Origin: Nocardioides sp. CER19
GTDB lineage: Bacteria; Actinomycetota; Actinomycetes; Propionibacteriales; Nocardioidaceae
NCBI RefSeq assembly: GCF_029846275.1
Contig: NZ_JARVWS010000002.1
Coordinates: 930,001-994,000 of the forward strand
Direction: 5' to 3'
Length of the DNA stretch: 64,000 bases
Part shown: piece by piece, positions 46,822 to 55,685 of the stretch
Layout: the number at the start of each line of letters is the position of its first letter
Numbering within the stretch: the stretch's first letter is position 1
Position numbers and translations under genes: made by a program
Notes under the pieces: model-generated
Seen by the model: only the letters and a program-made list of their open reading frames with translations
Told to the model about the DNA's origin: nothing
The model's database searches: none

Positions 46822-47934
46822 GTGATCGGCAAGCTCAACATCGACAACTTCTGGGCTGTCATCCCGGCAGGTGGGTCCGGCACCAGGCTGTGGCCCCTGT
46901 CGCGGTCGACGGCCCCGAAGTTCCTGCGCGACCTGACCGGAAGCGGCCGCTCGCTGCTCCAGGAGACGCACGACCGGCTCGTCCCGCTCGTCTCCGACCG
47001 CTTCCTCGTCGTGACCGGCGCCGCCCACGAGGACGCCGTCCTGGAGCAGCTGCCCGACCTCGCCGGCGGCACGACAGCCGGAGGAGTCCTCGCCGAGCCG
47101 ACGCCGCGCGACTCGATGGCCGCCATCGGCCTGGCCGCCGCCGTGCTCGAGCTGCGGGACCCGGACGCCGTGATGGGCTCGTTCGCGGCCGACCACGTCA
47201 TCACCCGGGCGAAGAAGTTCACCGAGGCCGTGCACACGGCCGCGGAGGTCGCCCGCGACGGCTGGCTGGTCACCATCGGCATCCAGCCGACGTTCGCCTC
47301 GTCGGCCTACGGCTACATCCACGAGGCCGGACCGCTGGAGGGGCACTCGAAGGCGGGTCTGGTCGACAGCTTCGTCGAGAAGCCCTCCGCCGAGGTCGCG
47401 CACGGCTACCTCGCGAACGGCGGCTACCGGTGGAACGCCGGCATGTTCGTCGTACGCCCGACGGTCCTGCTGGACCTGCTGGCGGCTGAGGACCCCGAGT
47501 TCGCGCAGGGCCTGCGGGCGATCGCCGCCAAGCCGGAGACGATCGGCGCGGTGTGGCCGACCCTGCCGAAGATCGCTGTCGACACCGCCGTCGCCGAGCC
47601 CGCCGCAGCGGCGGGCAGGGTCGCCGTCGTGCCCGCGGACTTCGGGTGGGACGACGTCGGCGACTTCGACTCGCTCGCCGCGCTCCTCGACGCCGCCCTC
47701 ACCGTCGACAACGAGGGGCCCACGGTGCTGGGGGACCACCACCTCGTCAAGGCGATCGAGAGCAGCGGTCTCGTGGTGCCCAACAGCGGCAGGGTGATCG
47801 CCGTGGTCGGTCTGGAGGACGTCGTCGTCGTGGACACGCCCGACGCGGTGCTGGTCACGACCCGCGAGCGGGCCCAGCAGGTGAAGCAGCTCGTCGCCGG
47901 CCTCCAGAAGGACGGCGACGCCGACCTCACCTGA
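46822..47934 (+). CDS. manC: mannose-1-phosphate guanylyltransferase
   Basis: A 370-residue nucleotidyltransferase making GDP-mannose from mannose-1-phosphate and GTP. The signature AVIPAGGSGTRLWPLSR with PKFL is at the N-terminus, then FAADHVI and SFVEKPSAEVAHGYL with GYRWNAGMFVV. It lacks the C-terminal isomerase domain of bifunctional enzymes. GTG 46822 lies 6 bases after TACCCT; the GTG two codons earlier touches that -10. The phosphomannomutase of the same pathway is at 56584. Symbol by function; mycobacteria call the gene manB. Confidence 0.92.
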   Translation: MIGKLNIDNFWAVIPAGGSGTRLWPLSRSTAPKFLRDLTGSGRSLLQETHDRLVPLVSDRFLVVTGAAHEDAVLEQLPDLAGGTTAGGVLAEPTPRDSMAAIGLAAAVLELRDPDAVMGSFAADHVITRAKKFTEAVHTAAEVARDGWLVTIGIQPTFASSAYGYIHEAGPLEGHSKAGLVDSFVEKPSAEVAHGYLANGGYRWNAGMFVVRPTVLLDLLAAEDPEFAQGLRAIAAKPETIGAVWPTLPKIAVDTAVAEPAAAAGRVAVVPADFGWDDVGDFDSLAALLDAALTVDNEGPTVLGDHHLVKAIESSGLVVPNSGRVIAVVGLEDVVVVDTPDAVLVTTRERAQQVKQLVAGLQKDGDADLT

Positions 47935-47943
47935 TCGACACGG

Positions 47944-47979
47944 AGAAGCGCCCCGGTCCGATCGGACCGGGGCGCTTCT
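47944..47979. terminator. bidirectional terminator, perfect 36-bp palindrome
   Basis: AGAAGCGCCCCGGTCCGA and its exact complement meet with no loop between two convergent genes (ends 47934 and 48007). An AGAAG/CTTCT base gives a short U-run on either strand. Confidence 0.85.
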
Positions 47980-48006
47980 GCGTGACAGGGGTGGCCGGGG
48001 CTGACC

Positions 48007-48768
48007 TCACATGGCGGTCGGCTCGGGCGAGTCCGTGTAGGGGTACTTCGTCATGAAGTCCTTGATCGCGGCGCCGGAGACGCTGCCGCAGTACTGGAAC
48101 GCGCCGACCTGCTTGGAGGTGTCGGTCTGGCCGGTGCCGCCGGCCGACCAGTGCGAGATGGCGATGTGCTTGCCCGAGGGGAACTTCTTGCCGTTCTCGT
48201 CGGTCGGCAGCCACGGGACGATCTTGAACTTGTAGCGCCAGTTGGACGTGCCCGGGAACTTCGCGGCGATGGCGCGCAGCTGCGACATCTCCTCGCTGTC
48301 CTTGCTGGCGGTCTCGTCGTACCAGACGATCGTGTAGCCGTGCTCGAGGTTGTGCACGAGCGCCTCGAGCTCGGGACGCTCGGTCCACGCGTAGAACTTC
48401 TTCTCCATCGCCACGGGGGCGACGCCGGCCTCGTTCCAGTGCGCACCGAACGCCGGGGGCGCGGTGGTGTAGTCCACCGGCGTCCCGGTCGGCACGTGCT
48501 GCTGGTTGCCGTCGGCCTTCTGCGTGGTGATCTTGTCGCACGTCGACGCCGAGGCGCCGATGTCGGCGAGCTGGACGTCGTTGAACTGCCGCTCGTCCCA
48601 CCAGTCCTTGACCGGTCGGAAGGCCGCGGCGCCGACGATGAGCACGGCGACGACGGCGCACACGCCGACGATCGCGTAGCCGCGCCGGCGCTCGGCGCCC
48701 TTCTGCTTCTTGCGGATGTCGTCGATGACCGCCCGACGGTTGTTCTGGGCGGCGGTCTTCTTGGCCAC
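48007..48768 (-). CDS. DUF3105 family membrane-anchored protein
   Basis: A 253-residue protein with a basic cytoplasmic head, one helix (GYAIVGVCAVVAVLIVGAAA, residues 30-49) and an external DUF3105 domain (FGAHWNEAGVAPVAMEKKFY, VHNLEHGYTIVWYD, then IAISHW). The conserved HxxH-like LVHNLEHG suggests metal binding but no activity is established for the family. Here it follows fbiB on the same strand with a 51-base gap. Confidence 0.85.
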   Translation of the reverse strand: MAKKTAAQNNRRAVIDDIRKKQKGAERRRGYAIVGVCAVVAVLIVGAAAFRPVKDWWDERQFNDVQLADIGASASTCDKITTQKADGNQQHVPTGTPVDYTTAPPAFGAHWNEAGVAPVAMEKKFYAWTERPELEALVHNLEHGYTIVWYDETASKDSEEMSQLRAIAAKFPGTSNWRYKFKIVPWLPTDENGKKFPSGKHIAISHWSAGGTGQTDTSKQVGAFQYCGSVSGAAIKDFMTKYPYTDSPEPTAM

Positions 48769-48819
48769 GGTCTTCGGCGTTCCTCGTGCAGGGGTCAGGT
48801 GGTTCAGGACGGGCAGAGT

Positions 48820-49770
48820 CTACGGAGTCGGTGGGCAGAGTCGTGCAAGACCGCCGGACTCGGTCGTCAGCGTCCAGCCGAACGCGAACGCCAGCGCTCG
48901 CAGTGCGGCCGTGTCGCCGGTCACGACGAGCGCGTCGCCGTCGGTCGTGGCCGCCGCGCCGGTGACCGTCGTGACGGCCTCGGCCATCTCGTCGACGGTC
49001 GCGGGCGCGCCGAACGGCGCACGGTCCTCGGGCCGCCCGGCCAGCGCGCGTACGACGGCCTCGCGGGCGCCGTACCCGAACAGGTCGGCCCCCTCGGGCC
49101 GCACGAGCGTCCCCGCGCCGGTGCCGTCGTCGCCGGCCGGCAGCACGAGGTCGGCGCGACCTCTGACGACCGCGAACGGCCGGCTGCCGAGCTTGCCCTG
49201 CGCCAGCTCGGCGGCGGACGCGATCTCGTCGGCCACGGCCGGCGCGGTGACCAGCAGCGGGTTGCCGTGGGCGTCGAACCGGCCCGCGAAGGACTGCAGC
49301 ACGGTGATCCCGGCGGCACCGATCGCGAGGTCGGTCTGCCCGTCCCGCCAAGCCCGGCCGGCGGTGTCGGTCACCACGACCCCGACGTTGGCGCCGGTGC
49401 GCTCGAGGACGGTGGCCCGGATCCGGCGCGCCGACGCGTCAGGATCCTCGGGCAGCAGCAGCACCGTCCCGGCGGCGACGTTGGAGCCGTCGATCCCTGC
49501 TGCCGCCATGGTGAGGCCGAGCAGGTTGCGGACGATCGTCGTCGGCCCGCGCCGGGCCACGACGCGGCGGGTCTGACCCGGGAGCTCCACGTCGCGCGTC
49601 GAGACCCGCGCCCGGCCCTCGGCCTTGCTCACGACCTTGCTGGTGACGGCGACGACGTCGCCGTCGTGGAGCAGACGACCGGTGCCGGCGAGCGCGGCCA
49701 GGAAGACGGCGGCGACGTCGTCGCCCTCGCGGATCTCACCGACCCCGTCGGGCGCCCAGACGGTGATCAT
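48820..49770 (-). CDS. fbiB: coenzyme F420:L-glutamate ligase, without the nitroreductase domain
   Basis: A 316-residue CofE-type ligase that adds glutamates to F420-0 with GTP. Motifs: VVAVTSKVVSKAEGR, ATVLERTGANVGVVVTDTAG, DLAIGAAGITVLQSFAG, and FGYGAREAVVRAL at the end of the CofE fold. Mycobacterial FbiB is about 448 residues with a C-terminal FMN nitroreductase-like domain that reduces dehydro-F420-0; here only about 70 residues follow. ATG 49770 overlaps the fbiA stop by 4 bases. Confidence 0.92.
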   Translation of the reverse strand: MITVWAPDGVGEIREGDDVAAVFLAALAGTGRLLHDGDVVAVTSKVVSKAEGRARVSTRDVELPGQTRRVVARRGPTTIVRNLLGLTMAAAGIDGSNVAAGTVLLLPEDPDASARRIRATVLERTGANVGVVVTDTAGRAWRDGQTDLAIGAAGITVLQSFAGRFDAHGNPLLVTAPAVADEIASAAELAQGKLGSRPFAVVRGRADLVLPAGDDGTGAGTLVRPEGADLFGYGAREAVVRALAGRPEDRAPFGAPATVDEMAEAVTTVTGAAATTDGDALVVTGDTAALRALAFAFGWTLTTESGGLARLCPPTP

Positions 49771-50777
49771 CGGACGAGCTCGATCGCGGCGGCAGCCATC
49801 GACGCGGTCGCCTCCACATCGCTCATCCACAGCGGGACCGCGGCGGCGGACAGCCCGGCCTCGGCGAGCCGCGGGACGGCGTCAGCGTCGGCGGCGTCGA
49901 CCAGCCAGCCGTCGAGGACGCCGCCCTTCGAGCGGGCCCCGTAGTGCAGCCCGACACCCGCCGCGCTCACCTCGACGCCGATCGAGCCGAGCATCTGCTC
50001 CGCCATGCCGCGGACGTGGTGGCCGCCGATGATCGGGGAGAGGCCGACGACGCGGGCCGGCGTCGACGCGAGGGCGTCGCGGACGCCGGGGACCCCGAGG
50101 ATCGTGCCGACGGAGACGACGGGGTTCGACGGGGGCAGGACCACCAGGTCGGCGCCGGTGATGGCGTCGATGACGCCGGGGGCCGGGCTCGACTCGTCGA
50201 GGCCGACGAAGACGAGCAGCTCGGCGGGGACGGCGGCCCGGAGACGGACCCAGTACTCCTGGAAGTGGACCACCCGCCGCCCGCTCGGCGCCTCGGCGTC
50301 GGCGATCGCGACGTGGGTCTCGACGCGGTCGTCGGTCATCGGGAGGAGGCGGAGTCCCGCCCCGTAGGTCGGCGAGAGCCAGCGCCGGCAGAGCGCCTCG
50401 GTCACCGCCGACAGCGGGTAGCCGGCGTCGAGCATCTGGGTCCGCACCAGGTGGGTCGCGACGTCGCGGTCGCCGAGGTTGAACCACGTCGGCTCGACGG
50501 CGTACTCCCGGAGCTCCTCCATCACGCTCCAGGTCTCGTTGGCGTGGCCCCACCCGCGCTCGGTGTCGATCCCGCCGCCGAGGGTGTACATCACCGTGTC
50601 GAGGTCGGGGCAGACCTTGAGGCCGTGGACCCAGAGGTCGTCGGCCGTGTTGGCGACGACGGTGACCTCGGCGTCGGGGGAGACCCCGGGCAGCGTTCCG
50701 GCGGCGATCCCGTGCAGCAGGCCCTGGAGGAAGCGGGCGCCGCCCACGCCGCCGGACAGGACGGTGATGTTGCGCAT
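49767..50777 (-). CDS. fbiA: 2-phospho-L-lactate/phosphoenolpyruvyl transferase of F420 synthesis
   Basis: A 336-residue CofD/FbiA enzyme that joins the activated C3 unit to Fo, giving (dehydro-)F420-0. The N-terminal glycine loop VLSGGVGGARFLQGL, the family stretch WGHANETWSVMEELR and the metal-site GDRDVATHLVRTQMLDAG are all present. ATG 50777 fits the family N-terminus; ATG 50795 is an alternative six codons upstream. It forms an operon with fbiB and is divergent from whiB, as in mycobacteria. Confidence 0.94.
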   Translation of the reverse strand: MRNITVLSGGVGGARFLQGLLHGIAAGTLPGVSPDAEVTVVANTADDLWVHGLKVCPDLDTVMYTLGGGIDTERGWGHANETWSVMEELREYAVEPTWFNLGDRDVATHLVRTQMLDAGYPLSAVTEALCRRWLSPTYGAGLRLLPMTDDRVETHVAIADAEAPSGRRVVHFQEYWVRLRAAVPAELLVFVGLDESSPAPGVIDAITGADLVVLPPSNPVVSVGTILGVPGVRDALASTPARVVGLSPIIGGHHVRGMAEQMLGSIGVEVSAAGVGLHYGARSKGGVLDGWLVDAADADAVPRLAEAGLSAAAVPLWMSDVEATASMAAAAIELVR

Positions 50778-50853
50778 GGCGTCATCGTTCCGCATGGGTC
50801 CTACCAGGAGTGCAACAGGCCTGCGACCTTGGTCCCTCTAGCAGATGCCCGGC

Positions 50854-50882
50854 TTGACTTGCGGCAGCGACAGGCATGTAAT
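50854..50882 (+). promoter_or_regulatory. whiB promoter
   Basis: TTGACT (50854-50859), a 17-base spacer and TGTAAT (50877-50882) form a near-consensus promoter. The predicted leader before GTG 50988 is about 95-100 bases, unusually long in a window rich in leaderless starts. Confidence 0.6.
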
Positions 50883-50925
50883 TCCAACAGTGTTGTTTTT
50901 CCTTGATCCGGTGTGTCGGGCACCG

Positions 50926-50991
50926 ATGAACGGGACACCAAAGGATCACGGCATGAAGTTCCAACACAGGGTCGAAAGGGCGATGACGTGA
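50926..50991 (+). CDS. upstream ORF overlapping the whiB start
   Basis: An ORF of 21 codons from ATG 50926 (or 12 codons from ATG 50953, which has AAAGGA upstream) ending in a TGA that overlaps the whiB GTG by 4 bases (GTGA, 50988-50991). The peptide is basic (MKFQHRVERAMT). Such overlaps usually couple translation of the second frame to the first. Expression is inferred. Confidence 0.4.
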   Translation: MNGTPKDHGMKFQHRVERAMT

Positions 50992-51242
50992 GAGAGCTAT
51001 TTCTCCTCGAGCCGGACGCCGAAGAGGGGGGCTGGCAGGAGCGGGCACTGTGCGCGCAGACCGACCCGGAAGCGTTCTTCCCCGAGAAGGGCGGGTCTAC
51101 GCGTGAGGCGAAGAAGGTGTGCCAGACCTGTGAGGTACGCAACGACTGCCTCGAGGCCGCACTGATGAACGACGAGCGCTTCGGCATCTGGGGCGGTCTC
51201 TCCGAACGGGAGCGCCGCAAGCTGAAGAAGCGCGCAGTCTGA
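50988..51242 (+). CDS. whiB: WhiB-family iron-sulfur transcription factor (WhiB2/WhmD type)
   Basis: An 84-residue Wbl protein binding [4Fe-4S] through C22, C45, C48 and C54 (CQTCEVRNDC), with the GIWGG turn at 66-70 and a basic C-terminus (RRKLKKR) for DNA contact. It acts with the principal sigma factor to control septation or sporulation genes. Location between fbiA and the large GT2 gene matches whiB/whmD loci of Streptomyces and mycobacteria. GTG 50988 follows AAAGGG and overlaps a small upstream ORF. A strong terminator follows. Confidence 0.94.
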   Translation: MRELFLLEPDAEEGGWQERALCAQTDPEAFFPEKGGSTREAKKVCQTCEVRNDCLEAALMNDERFGIWGGLSERERRKLKKRAV

Positions 51243-51280
51243 CGCCGCCCAGCACCCAGCTGGAGCGGACAGAGGGAACA

Positions 51281-51322
51281 GCAGAAGACCCCGGGCCTCG
51301 AACCCGGGGTTTCTGCTTTTTT
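51281..51322 (+). terminator. intrinsic terminator of whiB
   Basis: ACCCCGGG and CCCGGGGT form the upper stem, extended by GCAGAA/TTCTGC below a one-base bulge, followed by six T residues. The clearest rho-independent terminator in the window. Confidence 0.9.
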
Positions 51323-51343
51323 CCGGCCCCTGGGATGGCCGGT

Positions 51344-51349
51344 TAGGGT
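51344..51349 (+). promoter_or_regulatory. -10 element of the GT2 gene at 51358 (leaderless)
   Basis: TAGGGT, 8 bases before GTG 51358, just after the whiB terminator. Confidence 0.5.
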
Positions 51350-51357
51350 TGCCGATC

Positions 51358-54237
51358 GTGTCTCACCCATCGGTCGCCCTGCTCGTCGTCAGCCATGACG
51401 GCTCCCGCTGGCTACCGACGGTGATCGACGGCATCCGCGCGCAGACCGTGGCCCCCGATCGGGTGGTCGCCATCGACACCGGCAGCAAGGACGAGAGCCC
51501 GCAGCTGCTGCGCGAGGCGTTCGGCGAGGTCCACGTCGTCAAGAGCTCCACCACGTTCCCCGAGGCCGTCGACCGTGGCCTCGAGGAGCTGCGCGGCGAC
51601 CCGTCGGAGTGGCTCTGGATCCTCCACGACGACTCGACGCCCGACCCCACGGCGCTCGAGTGGCTGCTGACGGCCGTCGAGACCGACCCGGAGCTCGACA
51701 TCGTCGGGCCGAAGCTGCGCGAGTGGCCGTCGCTGCGGCGGCTGCTCGAGCTCGGCGTGACGATCTCCGGCACGGGTCGCCGTGAGACGGGCCTGGAGCG
51801 CGGCGAGTACGACCAGGGTCAGCACGACGACGTACGCACGGTGCTCGCGGTCAACACGGCCGGCATGCTCATCCGCCGCGAGGCGCTGGAGAGGCTCGGT
51901 GGCTTCGACCCGCAGCTCCCGATCTTCGGCAACGACATCGACCTCGGCTGGCGCGCGGCGCGCGCCGGCATGCGCACGATGGTCGTCCCGGACGCGGTCG
52001 TCTTCCACGTCGAGGCCGCACACCGGGGTGCGCGCACCACGCCGCTGACCGGCCGGCACACCCACTTCCAGGAGCGGCGCGCCGCCCTCTACACGCTGCT
52101 CGTCAACACCCGGACCCAGACGCTGCCGTTCCAGCTGGTGCGGCTCTTCTTCGGGACGCTGCTGCGGATGGTCGGCTTCCTGCTGGTCCGCTCCGCGGGC
52201 GAGGCGCTCGACGAGCTCGCCGCCCTCCTCAACGTCTACGCCCGGCCCGGCCAGGTGCACGCCGCCCGCCGCGCCCGGCGCGCGCTCGACAGCGCCGACC
52301 CGCGCGAGGTCAAGCGGCTGCTCGCCCCGCCGTGGCTGCCCTACCGGCACGGCCTCGACTTCGTCGGCGACGTCGTCGGCGCCGTCACCAACCAGGCCTC
52401 CGACGTCGCCGAGCGCCGGCGTGCGGCCGCGGCCGAGCGCGACCCCGCGTCGTTCGCGGCGCGTCGCCAGGCCGAGATCGACGCCGGGGACGCGTACGAC
52501 GGCGAGGCGATCCTGCGCGACACCGGCATCGTCGCCCGGTTCCTCACCAACCCGGTCGCCGTCCTGCTCGCCGTGGTCGTCATCGCCCTGGTGGTCGCCA
52601 CGCGCACGGCGTTCGGCACGGTGACTGGTGGCGGACTCTCGCCCGCCCCCGACGGAGTCGCCCACTGGTGGCGGCTCCTCGCGGAGTCGTGGCACCCGAT
52701 CGGGCAGGGGAGCGAGGTGCCGGCGCCGCCGTACGTCCTCCCGCTCGCGCTGATCGCGACCCTGCTCGGCGGCAACACGTCCCTCGCCGTCACCGTCGTC
52801 CTCGTGGCGGCGCCACCGATCGCGCTCTGGGGCGCGTGGCGGCTGCTCCGCGTGGTCGGCCGCCTGCTCTCGATCAAGGGCGCCCCGCGGTGGCTCGTGC
52901 TCTGGGGTGCGACCTCCTACGCGCTGGTCCCGCTCGTCTGCGGCGGCTGGAGCGACGGCCGGCTCGGGCCCGTCGTGGCCGCGGCCGCGCTTCCGTGGGC
53001 CGCGCACGCCGCGCTGGGCTTCGCCGACCCGGAGGCCGACCGACGCTGGCGCGCCGGCTGGCGCACCGGCCTGCTGCTGGCCCTCATCGCCGCGTTCACC
53101 CCGGTCGCGTGGCTGGTCTGCCTCGTCCTCGCCGTGGTCGTGCTCGTCGTGGCCCGCCTCCTCCTGCGGGGCGGCTCGGTGTTCGCCGACCGCTCGGTCT
53201 GGGGCCCGCCGGCGATCGCGCTGGGTGTCCCGGTCGTGCTGCTGGCCGCCTGGTGGCTGCCGGCGCTCCTGCACGGCGCCGGCGGTGGCCTCCTGCTCGA
53301 CGCGGGCATCCCGCCCGCGCCGGCGTCGTCCGGCTGGGAGCTCACCCTCGGCCGGCTGCCGGACCTCGGTGCGCCGTGGTGGCTCGGCCTGGTCCTCCCC
53401 GTGCTCGCCGTCGTGGCGGTGGTGCCGGCACGTACGCGCGTCCCGGTGCTGGTCTGCTGGGTCGTCGGCGTCATCGCCGCGGTCGTCGCGCTGGTGCTCT
53501 CGTTCGTGACCGTGCATCTCGGCGCTGAGACCTCGCCCGCCGGGACCACGTTCCTGCTGGTCCTGATCCAGGGCGCGGCGGTCGTCGCCGTCGTCGTCGG
53601 ATCGCAGGGCGCCCTGGCCAGCGTCTCGGGCCCCGTGCGGCTGGCCGCCGGAGCCCTCGCGGTACTCGCGCTCGTCGCACCGATCGGTGGTCTGGTCTGG
53701 GCGGTGATCGGCGGCCACGGCGAGCTCACCGACGAGCAGGACCGGGTCGTCCCCGCCTACATGCTCCAGGAGGCTTCTCAGGGCTCCGAGCACGGCATCC
53801 TCGTGCTCCACGGAGGCGTCGCCACGGGCGTCCGCTACAGCGTCGTCCGTGGTGACGGCATCACGCTGGGCGAGGACGAGATCCTCGCGCTGACCCCCGA
53901 GGACAAGGCGTTCAGCGCCCTGGTCAGGGACTTCGTGTCACGACCCGACGCGGACACCGTCAAGGGCCTGTCCGCCGCCGGCATCCAGTACGTCGTCCAG
54001 CCGGCGCCCGGCGACCCCGCCGTCTCGGCCGCGATCGACGCCGCCAGCGGCGTCTCCCAGGCCAGCGCCCAGCGCCGCAGCACACGCGCCTGGCAGATCG
54101 ACGCACCGCCGTCGGCGGACGCGCTGCAGGGCACGACGTCCTGGCTCCGCGTGGGCCTCGTCGTCGTCCAGCTCGTCGGCCTGGTCGCGGTCGTGGTCCA
54201 GTGCGCACCCACGGTCGAGCGGAGGCGGAAGCGATGA
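51358..54237 (+). CDS. large membrane glycosyltransferase: GT2 domain plus polytopic C-terminus
   Basis: A 959-residue protein. Residues 1-270 are a GT-A domain (LLVVSHDGSRWLPTVIDGIR, DTGSKDESPQLLRE, LHDDSTPDPTALEWLL, FGNDIDLGWRAARAG). From about 400 there are at least ten membrane helices, then an external domain of about 130 residues (VRYSVVRGDGITLGEDEIL) and a final helix. It could make and export or transfer a surface glycan. Mycobacteria and Streptomyces carry similar genes beside whiB. GTG 51358 follows TAGGGT by 8 bases. Acceptor unknown. Confidence 0.88.
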   Translation: MSHPSVALLVVSHDGSRWLPTVIDGIRAQTVAPDRVVAIDTGSKDESPQLLREAFGEVHVVKSSTTFPEAVDRGLEELRGDPSEWLWILHDDSTPDPTALEWLLTAVETDPELDIVGPKLREWPSLRRLLELGVTISGTGRRETGLERGEYDQGQHDDVRTVLAVNTAGMLIRREALERLGGFDPQLPIFGNDIDLGWRAARAGMRTMVVPDAVVFHVEAAHRGARTTPLTGRHTHFQERRAALYTLLVNTRTQTLPFQLVRLFFGTLLRMVGFLLVRSAGEALDELAALLNVYARPGQVHAARRARRALDSADPREVKRLLAPPWLPYRHGLDFVGDVVGAVTNQASDVAERRRAAAAERDPASFAARRQAEIDAGDAYDGEAILRDTGIVARFLTNPVAVLLAVVVIALVVATRTAFGTVTGGGLSPAPDGVAHWWRLLAESWHPIGQGSEVPAPPYVLPLALIATLLGGNTSLAVTVVLVAAPPIALWGAWRLLRVVGRLLSIKGAPRWLVLWGATSYALVPLVCGGWSDGRLGPVVAAAALPWAAHAALGFADPEADRRWRAGWRTGLLLALIAAFTPVAWLVCLVLAVVVLVVARLLLRGGSVFADRSVWGPPAIALGVPVVLLAAWWLPALLHGAGGGLLLDAGIPPAPASSGWELTLGRLPDLGAPWWLGLVLPVLAVVAVVPARTRVPVLVCWVVGVIAAVVALVLSFVTVHLGAETSPAGTTFLLVLIQGAAVVAVVVGSQGALASVSGPVRLAAGALAVLALVAPIGGLVWAVIGGHGELTDEQDRVVPAYMLQEASQGSEHGILVLHGGVATGVRYSVVRGDGITLGEDEILALTPEDKAFSALVRDFVSRPDADTVKGLSAAGIQYVVQPAPGDPAVSAAIDAASGVSQASAQRRSTRAWQIDAPPSADALQGTTSWLRVGLVVVQLVGLVAVVVQCAPTVERRRKR

Positions 54238-55646
54238 GCACCCCGATGAGCAGCCCTGACCGCCGTACGTCGCGGGGGACCGCACGCCGCCGGCTCGACG
54301 TCACCACCACGTTGGCGATCGCGCTACCGCTCGTCGTCGCGCTGCTGCTGGCCGTCGTCCGCCCCGACCCGCCCGGGCTGAAGCGGACCGCCCCGACCAC
54401 CAGCGAGCTGACGGCCGGGTCGGTCGTCTGCCCCAGCGCGCTCGATGGCAAGTCGGGCAACGAGTCGACCCTGAGCGTCGCGAGCGCCTCCGGCGCGTCC
54501 GGCACCCTCACCCTTACTTCGGAGGCCGGCGCCTCGACGGCCGCCGTCACCCCAGGGCGGGTCGCCGACGTCCCCGGCCAGGACGCGCCGGTCGTGGTCT
54601 CGGGCCAGGGGTCGCTCGCGCCCGGGCTCGTCGCCGGCCTGTTCTCCTCCCAGCCGCTCACGGCGCTGGACTGCGCGCCGGTCGCCGCGAGCCAGTGGTT
54701 CACCGGTGTCGGTGCCGGGCCCACACACGCGTCGGTGCTCGAGCTGAGCAACCCGAACTCCGGACCCGCCGTCGCCGACGTCGACGTGCTCAGCGACGAG
54801 GGTCCGATCGACGTCCCCGCGCTGCGCGGCGTCGCCGTCGAGGGCAACGCCCACGTCCGGATCGACCTGGGCACCGTCGTCCCGCGCACCGGCGACCTCG
54901 CCCTGCACGTGAGCGTCGAGCGCGGCCAGCTCGGTGTCGCCGTCCGCGACCGGGGCGAGAAGCTCACCGGCGGTACGACGACCGAGGACTGGCTCCCCGC
55001 ACAGCCCCGCCCGGGCCGTCGGAACCTGCTCCTCGGCCTGCAGCCGGGCGCCTCTGGCCAGCACACGCTGACCATCGCCAACGACTCCGACAATCAGGCG
55101 ACCGCCCATCTGCGGCTGGTCACCAACGGCTCCGTCTTCGCGCCCGCCGGCGCCAAGCCGATCAAGATCGCGCCGCACAGCGTCGCCCGGACCTACCTCG
55201 ACGACCTGCTCACGGGTGACAACGCCAAGGACGCGATCGGCGTCGAGGTCGCCTCGGACCAGCGGGTGACCGCATCCGTGCGCTCGGTCGTCGACGGCGA
55301 CCTGTCCGTCCTGACGGTCGGCCGCCGGGTCTTCAACCCCACGACCGTCCTCGTCCCGGGCGGCACCAAGACGCTGATGCTGGCCGGCGCCGACGCGGTC
55401 GGCGTCGCGACCGTCGTGGCCCGGTCCGCCGACGGCAAGGCGCTGCTCACCAAGCGCGTCGCCCTCTCACCCGACCAGGGCGCGTCCCTCGACCTCCCCG
55501 ACCGCACCGTCGCCGTCGAGGTCGAGCCGCAGCGCACCGCCGTGCGCGGCGCCGTCCTCGTGAAGGACGGCGGCTCGGCCGTCGTACGGCTGCGGGAGCT
55601 GGTGCGGGCCGGCGCCGTCCCCGCGGTGGCGCCGGGGACGCGCTGA
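54234..55646 (+). CDS. DUF5719 family secreted/membrane-anchored protein
   Basis: A 470-residue protein with one N-terminal helix (LDVTTTLAIALPLVVALLLA) and an all-beta external part of repeated sandwich-like units (LELSNPNSGPAVADVDVLSD, LTIANDSDNQATAHLRLVTN). ATG 54234 overlaps the GT stop (ATGA), so it is co-translated with the large glycosyltransferase and probably works with it at the cell surface. No catalytic motif is visible. The upstream in-frame extension lies inside the GT gene and is not used. Confidence 0.82.
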   Translation: MSTPMSSPDRRTSRGTARRRLDVTTTLAIALPLVVALLLAVVRPDPPGLKRTAPTTSELTAGSVVCPSALDGKSGNESTLSVASASGASGTLTLTSEAGASTAAVTPGRVADVPGQDAPVVVSGQGSLAPGLVAGLFSSQPLTALDCAPVAASQWFTGVGAGPTHASVLELSNPNSGPAVADVDVLSDEGPIDVPALRGVAVEGNAHVRIDLGTVVPRTGDLALHVSVERGQLGVAVRDRGEKLTGGTTTEDWLPAQPRPGRRNLLLGLQPGASGQHTLTIANDSDNQATAHLRLVTNGSVFAPAGAKPIKIAPHSVARTYLDDLLTGDNAKDAIGVEVASDQRVTASVRSVVDGDLSVLTVGRRVFNPTTVLVPGGTKTLMLAGADAVGVATVVARSADGKALLTKRVALSPDQGASLDLPDRTVAVEVEPQRTAVRGAVLVKDGGSAVVRLRELVRAGAVPAVAPGTR

Positions 55647-55649
55647 ACC

Positions 55650-55671
55650 CGTCGGCCCCACCCGGCCGACG
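55650..55671. terminator. hairpin between convergent genes
   Basis: CGTCGGCC and GGCCGACG form a perfect 8-bp stem with a 6-base loop between the DUF5719 stop and the end of the metallopeptidase-like gene; likely bidirectional. Confidence 0.6.
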
Positions 55672-55685
55672 CGTGGAGCCCGCCG

